From Bactericera cockerelli (lineage: Eukaryota; Arthropoda; Insecta; Hemiptera; Triozidae): DNA of 64,000 nucleotides. The translations under genes were made by a program, and so were the position numbers. Numbering within the stretch: position 1 is the stretch's first letter; every line of letters starts with the position of its first letter. Location of the stretch: the NCBI GenBank assembly GCA_024516035.1, contig CM044960.1, positions 11,984,401-12,048,400 of the forward strand, written 5' to 3'. A model generated the notes under the pieces. The model worked only from the letters and a program-made list of their open reading frames with translations. It was not told the DNA's origin and made no database searches. Positions 55,732 through 64,000 of this stretch are shown here, in pieces.

Positions 55732-56335
55732 CACGAATGGCTCAGTGGTTAAGCACTCGCTTGCCATGCGGAAGGTCCCGGGTTCGAACCCCCGCGCCGA
55801 CAAAAATTTGTATTAAAAAATTGGTTACAGTTGTTTGTAATGCTGGGTCCACACAGGTGCAACATGCAACATGTTGCTGCAACATGAATTCACTCTGTGT
55901 GGACGGCTTCTGAACACGAACATGAATGTTCAAAAATTATCCATGAGAATGTCGGTTTTTTACCGAACATCTTTGACCTTTGTTGCTACTATGTTGCACG
56001 TGCGTGGACGGCACTACCGAATTAAAACAGAATGGATCACTGACGAACACGAACTGCAACACGTTGCTGCAACAGTGTTCCAATTACCACACACATGTTG
56101 CAGCAACGTGTTGCATGTTGCACCTGTGTGGACCCAGCATAAGGGATACCTTCCGGTGCGCTCGTATTGACCCAGCACCTAAATGGGTAGTATTGTGTCA
56201 CTTCTCGCCCATCAGAGGGGAGGCATACTACGGGATGGGCAGGCTACAACACAGACCACAAGCGTCTACAGTAGCTCCTGTTTCATGGCTACGAAATAAA
56301 AAAGGCTGTGAGACACTCATCTTTAAAAAAAAACC
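55732..56335 (+). mobile_element. Full-length tRNA-derived SINE interrupted by a MITE
   Basis: Head GCACGAATGGCTCAGTGGTT, B box CGGGTTCGAACCCC, then GTTACAGTTGTTTGTAA, the inserted MITE, then the body CCTTCCGGTGCGCTCGTATT to CACTCATCTTTAAAAAAA. Removing the MITE gives the order seen in the copy at 9472-9752. Confidence 0.92.
55841..56139. mobile_element. 299-bp MITE nested in a SINE
   Basis: Terminal inverted repeats of about 46 bp with one mismatch start TGCTGGGTCCACACAGGTGC. Both sides carry TAA (55838-55840 and 56140-56142), a 3-bp target duplication as in PIF/Harbinger-type elements. The interior repeats GTTGCTGCAACATG-like pieces. No transposase is encoded. Confidence 0.93.
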
Positions 56336-56901
56336 TGTATGTTGCACCTTACTGAAAGATGTAGCCCTCTACAATCTACAATCTAGATACATATATATGT
56401 CGCACTATTCCAACATACATAGGTATTATATGGGACCTAAATGAAATTAAACGTGTCTTTAATTGATAAGGACTTACATGCGTATATGTATCTGTGTATA
56501 CCAGAGTGCCTGCATAGTCATATAGTACATACCCAGTATTTCATTGTAACTTACTAGGGATATGTATAATAATATTGTATATGGTTCAAGTTTTTCACGT
56601 ATATATTATACAATGTTATATTGTATGTATAATGACATAACTCGGTGTGCTATATTATGTAAATCATGTACCTAATGACATGGTAGTAAATATGGTCTTA
56701 TTTGGAATGGGTAATACCCATGTATTATCCATGTACTGCATGTATGTAAGTAATTCAAGTATTGTAAGGATAATAAAGTACTCTAACCCTCCTGGTTGAT
56801 ATTTTAAGTGAGCTGTGAGCATTTTAGGAAATTGTTTCCTGAGTTTTAACCCAATGAACACCACGGCATCGTGGATTATACATTCTAGACTTAGAGATTA
56901 A
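56336..56901. other. Stretch without a recognised gene
   Basis: Very AT-rich; nothing recognised. Confidence 0.4.
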
Positions 56902-57030
56902 GGGCGAAATTAATTGACACATTCTACATCACAAGTCACTGCTAAGCGTCGGTTTTCCCTATCTTACACAGTACTCAATCCGTGACTAAGCGCCACAGAG
57001 GTATTACAAAAACATCTATTAATTCCGCCC
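56902..57030. mobile_element. 129-bp MITE with TAA target duplication
   Basis: GGGCGAAATTAATTGAC at the left and ATTAATTCCGCCC at the right, flanked by TAA on both sides. It has exactly the length of the copy at 48333 and shares GCGTCGGTTTTCCCTATCTT. Confidence 0.88.
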
Positions 57031-57993
57031 TAAGAGTCAGGAGCAACATCCTCTGAGGCAACAAGTCTAGAACCAGATTTCTGCATAAGAGCCCTTACAT
57101 CTTGATTCACAGGAACACAACTCCAATCAAGACCATAACAGTTAAACCATATTCACATCCATACATTATGCTGAACATCCCAGATTGGATAACTTATGAA
57201 TTATGAACCAATAAGCCGCATAAATTATGAACAACTTTGACGGATATGTTATGAACAGGAGAACCCCCGTACTTGAGAATTTATAACTCTGCCATTTGCC
57301 GTCCGGTTTGGTCCATGAGAATTTCTATTCTGATTGGTACCACAATATACATAATGTTATACATAATTGGTATATACAACAAAGTGCAGAATGTTATCAT
57401 CATCATAATTACTCCAAGGAAAATAATATGCAGTAACAATTATAATATTGTAACATATTATAATCTCCGATCTCCTAGAGATGTAATGAATCAGAAGTAT
57501 TCTATTTTTATTTGTTAGCCCATTTTGCCTTGGCTCCTCACACAAAAAGCAACTTTCAATTTCATACAGGTACCTAATAGCTTATCTTGTTATACCTCTT
57601 ACTATTACAACATAAGTATAAGTTACTGGGAGATATGATTATGTCTGGAATTTTCAGGAATACTTTTCTTGTCAAGTACATTCTGTACGGGCTTTTTGGT
57701 CCTAAAAAACTTGGATGTTAACCAGGTTCCTATTCACTGTTGCGGATTTTATCCTGAATGTGAATTTGAATTTTTGGCGTCTTTCAAAGTTGCTCCGAGC
57801 GTCTTTAACAACCTTTTGTCCGTTTAATGTGCGTTTCTGGCCAAGCATCATTTACAAGCAAAAATACTTCCGAGTTTTAATATTAGAAATTTATCGGAAG
57901 TAAAAAACGAGAAAAAGTCCAACAAAGGACTGTATATTCCAGCGCGTCATTGGTTATCAGTTTTCATTCCAATTCTCCTCAGAAAGGGATATA
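57031..57993. other. Stretch without a recognised gene
   Basis: Overlapping frames at 57273-57545 are low complexity. A copy of the CTTCCGA...TCGGAAGT palindromic motif lies at 57864-57902. Confidence 0.35.
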
Positions 57994-58306
57994 CAGTAGA
58001 ACCCCGTTATTATGAACCCCAATATTATGAACTTCGGATAAAATGAACTTTTTTCCGCTATTTTTTTTTAATAGAAATTTTCTCTAATTTCTCAAGAATT
58101 ACTAACTTCTTTATAGATCCTCACAAAAAGTGTATGTACAATTTACAATTGTACATATACCTTTTGTGTCTGTCTAAAATTTGCCTAATTTACCTTCTTT
58201 TACCTATGATTATATGGAACCCCGATATTATGAACTTTTACATTGAACCCCGCTATTATGAACTACCCCTGGTCCCAATTAGTTCATAATAACGGGGTTC
58301 TACTGT
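57994..58306. mobile_element. pogo/Tigger-like MITE, 313 bp
   Basis: Perfect 24-bp terminal inverted repeats starting CAGTAGAACCCCGTTATTAT, flanked by TA on both sides (57992-57993, 58307-58308). Further copies of CCCCGATATTATGAAC lie inside. CAGT(A/T)GAACC ends with a TA duplication are typical of the pogo/Tigger branch of Tc1/mariner. Confidence 0.9.
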
Positions 58307-58555
58307 ATATGTATAAATATAGTTAGTACTAGTACGTATTTTAGAGCCGATTTACAGAGGAAACATGAAACTGCACAAAACGCGGCCTCAGCAACCAATG
58401 GGTTACACCATATCTCTAGTTAATGTTATTATTTTGTGTGGGTATATTCTTCTAAAGTTCTTGTTCTCCTGCCTGTATCGACCTGTCTTCTGTAGCGATA
58501 TATCCTACACTCACCTTAGGACTATGCTGGGAGACATCTCTCAGACAAGTATTGA

Positions 58556-58626
58556 GAGGAGAGGGAGAGAGTTAAGTAGAAAGAGTGAGAAGGAGAAAGA
58601 GTGAGAAGGAGAAAGAGGGGGGGAGG

Positions 58627-58676
<50 letters not shown>

Positions 58677-58905
58677 AGAAAGAGAGAGAGAGAGGGATGG
58701 AAAGAGAAAGGGGAGAGAGAGGGATGGAAAGAGAGAGAGAGAGGGGAAGGGAAAGAGAGGGGGAGGGAAAGAGAGAGAGGGAGGGAGAGAGGGAGAGAGA
58801 GGGAGAGAGAGAGGGAGAGAGAGGGAAAGAGAGGGAAAGAGAGAGAAGGAGAGAGAGAGGTAATAGGGAAGCAGAAGAGGGAGGGAGAAGGAAATAAAAC
58901 TTGAA
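58556..58905 (+). repeat. GA-rich microsatellite
   Basis: GAGAGA, GGGAGGGA and GGAAAGAGA runs; mirror of the CT tract at 40487-40711 but about 120 bp longer. Confidence 0.95.
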
Positions 58906-59365
58906 ACCCTTAAGAAATAGAAAAGTTGACCTCACAGCTTGATAAGGAGGGTAATGATATAAGTTAATGAGGTAATTATACTATTAGAGGAGGGTTGTTG
59001 AGGGTAATACTATTACATATATTAAAAAATGCATTGGGGAGGCAACCCAGGCGACTAGTTGTAACTTAACTAGTGGTTAATACAATACACACTATCTATG
59101 TATTATAACAGTACGAGACACATAGTATTGATTGACCTCTCACCGTTTTAAACCAAGGATCTATATGAGATGTGCTTTAAATTAACCCTACGTGACGGCG
59201 ACAAGATATAATCGTCTGTGGTTTCTACGTTCTACTACAATACTACTACGCTATTAACACAATATAGCAGCAGGACAAACCCAGCAGTGTACAAAGGGTT
59301 AATAGCATGATTTTTCAAAAATAATAAAATGTACCTATCTACTTAAGTAACAGTTGAAACACTGC

Positions 59366-59482
59366 GGGCGGAATTAATTGACAAAATTGAGATCTTAAGC
59401 ATTAGTTTTCCACATCTAAGATAGTACGCAAAATCTGGACTTAGCTCCACAGAGGTATAAAAAAAATGTATATATTTCGCTC
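59366..59482. mobile_element. Diverged 129-bp-family MITE (mirror copy)
   Basis: GGGCGGAATTAATTGAC survives at the left end. The right end reads TTTCGCTC followed by TAA. It predates the arm duplication because it lies at the same place in both arms. Confidence 0.65.
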
Positions 59483-59639
59483 TAAATCTCACTGAAAATA
59501 GATTACGATTTTCGGTGCATTAAACTCAGCAGATCGGACAATGCTGGGATCAGTATGATAATGCAGCGACCTCCAGAGATCTGGCAACGGTTGCCTAGCA
59601 AGGCCACTTTGAGATCATTCCTTTCATAAGAAAATAAAG

Positions 59640-59935
59640 TAGGTAATCTACGATGAATAATAATAATCTATTTCCTCTACTACATCTGCCCATTCAAACG
59701 AGGCCAGCGCTTTGTCTCATACTCTCCATACCGTTAAAATGAGGCCGCTATAACAAGTGAAAGTCTTCGCATTGCAGAAGTCTCTTTAATCAAGTAGTTC
59801 TCCTGGGGAACACTATTAAAAGGTCAAATTCTTTCGAAATTCATGCTCTTCCGGAATCCGAAACCACGGATCCTGCCACTAGCTGATTCACCAGACCGCG
59901 GCACCTCAGACCACTCGACTACCACTGCAAACAGC
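59640..59935 (-). mobile_element. tRNA-derived SINE (mirror of 39431-39705)
   Basis: The minus strand has TGGTAGTCGAGTGGTCTGAG and a changed B box GTGGTTTCGGATTCC, with the ATTATTATT tail at the low-coordinate end. Confidence 0.65.
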
Positions 59936-60550
59936 AGGAAGACCTATCCTCTGAGAATGTGGTCACTCGGTTACCATGGTTACAGAAAAGACGCTACAAC
60001 GCCAAGTCCACAAGCACACAAGGAAACTCTATGATCATGTCTTGCATAATCGGTACCGCGCGAAGTATTTGCGATGATTTTGCGAGGCTGATCACGTAAT
60101 TGCAAGCATAATCTGCAGTTGGCGAAACTTTCAAGCGAATGGTAAGGTGTCCTAGCTTAGCTTTGGCCTGAACCTTGTAATGGAGAGAAGAGCTACGGTG
60201 TAGATTATTGTAATAGATTATTATTATATTGGTATTGCATTCCACCCAGATGGCAAACTTGAATGAAACAGACTGTTCGGTCCAAAGAAGCACATGAGAG
60301 TTCATGCAGTCGTGATAAAAGTCTCGAAAGTTGGAAGTATCTATCTTTTATTTTATTATAGTGGTGCGAGTCATCCTCTATGGTCAATATGGTCAATTGG
60401 TCATACACACCACAAGTTGAAAATATCATAAGACTCTTCAATGAACTTAAATTGTACATGTGCAAATGGTCAGATCTTAAAATAGCAAGTCACATTTTAA
60501 CGAATCTGAGTTTAGAATAAGCCTCCGCTGTTTCAATCATTTGCCTGTGT

Positions 60551-60652
60551 GATCCAACAGTAATACTGAATGCTTTCTCAAATCCTGGTAAGCAAAGGCT
60601 GTGATCCAATAGGAATACTGAATGCTTTCTCAAATCCTGGTAAGCAAAGGCA
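60551..60652 (-). repeat. 52-bp tandem repeat, two copies
   Basis: TACTGAATGCTTTCTCAAAT then CCTGGTAAGCAAAGGC occurs twice, against seven copies in the left arm. Confidence 0.9.
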
Positions 60653-60692
60653 TACTCATATTCACTGTCACTACAGCCACGAGAAACTGACT

Positions 60693-60810
60693 ATCAAAGC
60701 TCGATCGCGCAAGCAGCACCGGGACCAGAGGGTTGGAAGTTCGAGTCCCATGAATCAAAAATTAACTAGGGCATGATTGTGTATCATCGTGACATCACTT
60801 TTGTAAACAA
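60693..60810 (+). mobile_element. Relict SINE in the right arm only
   Basis: GCTCGATCGCGCAAGCAGCA, B box GGAAGTTCGAGTCCC and a tail with GTGACATCACTTTTGTAAAC resemble the GCTTGATC family. In the left arm the head is replaced by the hairpin at 38343-38400. Confidence 0.6.
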
Positions 60811-61059
60811 CACTGGTACCTGTTTCTAGGCCAAAAGAACTGAACAGGTACACGGTCGAATATTACGTCAGGACTTATAGTACCATAAACACACAGACTT
60901 CTTGAAAGCATCAACACAGATATACCATGGAGATATCAGATAACCACAGTACAAACATGTATCTTGAGGAAACAGCACCCAGCGAATTAGAAGACCCCAG
61001 TGAGCACTGTCACACTACTGTGGAGTAAAACCTATTCTATGCCAGCTATAGAAGGGAAG

Positions 61060-61135
61060 AAGTTAACGTGGTGGACTCAAAGTCCAGAGCTCCTTCCAAT
61101 CCAGACATTTAGGTTCGAGTCTTGGTTACTTGAAA
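61060..61135 (+). mobile_element. tRNA-like SINE head (mirror of 37975-38075)
   Basis: GTGGACTCAAAGTCCAGAGC and B box TTAGGTTCGAGTCTTGG. Confidence 0.55.
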
Positions 61136-61974
61136 AATTTGGCACAGTGTAAACAAAGTGAAATACTGAACACCCATAATATTAAATATGGTTAAGTTAA
61201 ATATTCTCATCCGGTTCGGACATGGTAGCTATATGGTACATTAGTACTTACATACTTTACATTAGAAGTAATCCCAAATTCAAGATGAAATCTATCATCT
61301 GACAATCAGTAATAACTCGTATTCCAGCTACATATGCTTGAACCGATTCTCAAGAACACTAAAAAAAAAACAGTTTTCAGTTCGAAAAAAAATGAGTTGA
61401 AGTGCTTGATTGAGGCAGGAGTAATTATTGGCAACTCAAGTCTGAGTTGGACAGGAAACTTAACTTGTAACCAGGGTAGTGAACAGTCCGCCCGCTACAG
61501 TCAGGACATCGTCAGAGTCTTAACAAGGCCAGAAAAACAGAAGGGCCAAACAACATGGTAGCAAGAAATCTTGAGACTCAATAGAGGAGCCCTGTTCCAC
61601 GATTTTATTTACGACGGTACTTTTTAGTTCTCTAATAAAAAAATATGTACTTCCGATTTCTAATATTAGAAATTTTCGGAAGTAATATTGAGAATGAAAA
61701 AGGTCCTTCAGAGGAGAGTTTCATGGACAAAATCTGATTGACAAGCTTGAGTAAGTTATTAGTCACCCCCCATTTACTTATTGGACCCATATCCATAACT
61801 TATTAGGCTAGAGTTAGCTGACAGGTCTACTTTTTGTTCATAGCTCTCAGCTAGACTACTTGTCTCCTCTCTTCTTATAAGGTCATCCAGCCAGACTCAC
61901 AGAGTGGTTTGATATTGATTCACTATTTTCCTGTTCTTTGAGTGCAACAAGAATTGGCATAAACCCTATATGTT

Positions 61975-62118
61975 GAAAAGTTATCATATTTGTGTTAATC
62001 ACTTTCATGATGTTACAACTACTCAAACTCGCTTTACTAAATCTTTGCTGAACTTGGGACTTGAACCAATGACCTCCAGGTTACAAGTCAGCCGCCTGAT
62101 TGATCAAGCTATGGTCGG
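61975..62118 (-). mobile_element. tRNA-derived SINE (mirror of 37045-37185)
   Basis: TTTGTGTTAATCACTTTCAT and TTGAACCAATGACCTCCAGG; no difference from the left-arm copy was seen. Confidence 0.85.
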
Positions 62119-62784
62119 TTATGTTCAACCGCAACCAACAAAAAAGACAACCTTCGTGGATTTCTTTTTCCCCTGGTGGAACAGGGCCCAGACCAGCTGG
62201 CCTACCACTCCGGATGGAATGCCACCGGCAGCAAGTTCAGACCTGTTCTCCTCAACAAGATACGACTCGCTCAAGAATCCTCCACACCAGATCTTTCTGA
62301 TCCCCTACAATGAAACTGGAATGCAAACCAACAGATGAATGGAACATTGAATGAATGAGACACACGAGAGAGAGACAGAATACAAGAGAAAGAGAGAGAG
62401 AGAGAGAGACACTATCTTTTAGAGAAGCTATGAATGAAATCACACCACCTCACTCGGTACCAAACAGATCAAGAGAGCTATTCAGGGAATTCCTACTATG
62501 GGACTTATCTTTATCAATCGGATTTAGTGTAGAATTCGGAACATTTAAATTTGGTTATAAATATGTGGCACCTGAAGATATTTGAAGTTATTGGAATCCT
62601 CTCGTTGCCTTGGAAACATGCAGAGATGTGATAAACAAAACCTGGTTTTAAATCATTAAAAGTTTGTTTTGACACTTTTCACTGTTAAAGAAAAGATCTG
62701 CTAAAAATAATAACAGTTAATTGTCCTTAATTATATACTTTATCATTTTATGCGACAGTAGTAAACAAGGCAATTCATGTTCGG

Positions 62785-62840
62785 CTGGTATTCTAGCCCT
62801 ACTCAGGCTGGGTGAGATTAATGTAACCAGCTGCATATGT
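62785..62840 (+). mobile_element. SINE core fragment (mirror of 36318-36390)
   Basis: CAGGCTGGGTGAGATTAATG then TAACCAGCTG. Confidence 0.6.
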
Positions 62841-64000
62841 ATCCAGTACCTACTCTTCTTAAGAACTATATCAGCCTCCGTCAACCCTTCCATTCATTCA
62901 GAACCGTGGACATTGGATATGGACATAGAAACACACATGTTTCATTAATTCATCCACACGAAAGAATAGAAAAAGTAAAAGAAAGCTCATAGTACAGAGC
63001 TCCATTAAAAACGCATTACACCCTAGATAAATAATGCCGTAAACATTGTTCGGGATCAGAAAGCTCTAACAGCAGACAAAAGCTTTCCATCGAAATAAAA
63101 TTTGTCATCATTTCTCTGTCTGGAAATGGCAAAAGCTCATTAAAAATCCTAGATAATATTTATATATTTTTTGCAAAAGTTTCGTCTCGTCTCGTCGTTT
63201 CGCACACTTGGGTCATAAATATTCGCAACTCTCGTAATTTTTTTTTACAAAAAAAAAAAATAATTCGAAGTCATTCGCCTCCGCAAGATTTCATTCATTT
63301 GGCAGGCAGCGCACTTCGTCTAGACGGGTGATGCTTATGCTATCTTATCAGCCGCATCAGTGTGCCACATGGAATGCGCGGGGCGAGACGCCAAGTGCAA
63401 AAAAAATCTGTCGTCGAAGTCAAGAGGTGACTCTGCACGTTTCTCCAGCACAAAGGTTTTTTGTGGGCGGATCGGAGTGGATTTTTGAAAGTCCACGAAG
63501 AGGGAATAAAAGGTACAAAGTCATTGAACAAATGTGGTTAAATACTATACAATACAATAGGTACTCTGTTTATCCTGCAAGAATGAGACTAAAGAGTCCT
63601 TATACTCTTACAGTCTGCTATTAACCCCAAAATTACTAAAATGTCTACTATGGCCAAAATTACTAATAGCCGCAAAAAAGCAACAACAGAAAACTCCACC
63701 AAACTCATTCCTAGGAAACTTTTCCGAACTCACACCTTTTTTACTACAAAAACGAACAACGAACACACAGTGGTAACTATATGATGGTCGGAAGTAAAAC
63801 AATCTTTTGAAAGTACCTAGATAGCGTTTAAGAAAAACTCCATTTACCTGAATACTTTGTTTAAAAAACGTTCAGACAGACATCTACTTTAAATATGAAG
63901 AGAAACTTCATGTAAAAAACAGATTCCCATATCACGCAAAACGTCAATTCCGTCGAAACATTGTCTAATGTTTTCGAAGATAGCACACGACATGAAAATT

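Larger units (their letters stand above)
58510..64000 (-). repeat. Right arm of the large inverted repeat (continues beyond the window)
   Basis: Reverse complement of 35157-40757. The junction near 61519 separates an inner, diverged block (58510-61518) from an outer, near-identical block (61519-64000). The arm is cut by the end of the window, so its true length is unknown. Mirror frames include 62355-62585, 59994-60305 and 63608-63802; the last has frameshifts relative to its partner, which argues against coding. Confidence 0.93.

Overview
This is a eukaryotic, AT-rich, repeat-laden stretch that looks like insect chromosomal DNA. The evidence is very dense tRNA- and 5S-rRNA-derived SINEs, short MITEs with 2-, 3- and 8-bp target duplications, microsatellites, short introns (77 and 103 bp in the gene models) and no bacterial-style operons. 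A hemipteran such as a planthopper or leafhopper is a guess, not a demonstration. A 100-base run of N at 42604-42703 marks a scaffold gap, and scattered one-base indels suggest a long-read assembly.

Protein genes are few. The best is an intron-free CDS at 23914-24372 (-) for a 152-residue four-pass membrane protein with an AATAAA shortly downstream. A second gene is invisible as a single ORF: five phase-compatible exons on the + strand from 3483 to 5600, with a possible alternative 3' end at 7417-7609. Its product is not recognised and its 5' end was not found. Weaker coding-like pieces lie at 13339-13465, 17141-17491, 18005-18139 and 51284-51351 (-). Most other long ORFs are shadows of SINEs, microsatellites or the minisatellite.

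Layout. 0-3.4 kb: AT-rich repeat debris. 3.5-7.6 kb: the split gene, with SINEs in its introns. 8-16 kb: a SINE field. 17-18.2 kb: coding-like fragments. 18.8-22.9 kb: MITEs, including a 429-bp hAT-type element. 23.9-24.4 kb: the membrane-protein gene. 25-28.9 kb: AT-rich DNA with MITEs. 29.2-32.0 kb: a 24-bp minisatellite of roughly 115 units, open in several frames. 32.5-35 kb: SINEs and a piggyBac-like MITE. 35.16-40.76 kb: left arm of a large inverted repeat whose right arm is 58.51-64.0 kb and runs off the window. The spacer (40.76-58.51 kb) holds the gap, a 147-bp tandem repeat, purine/pyrimidine tracts, SINEs, foldback elements and a MITE nested inside a SINE.

The most interesting signals are four. 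First, a SINE family whose head is 5S rRNA shares its central domain with tRNA-headed SINEs. Second, the inverted repeat has an outer block that is near-identical and an inner block that is clearly diverged, with a sharp step between them. Third, several perfect hairpins look newly made when compared with a sister copy, as expected for template switching. Fourth, a split gene lies where no long ORF exists.
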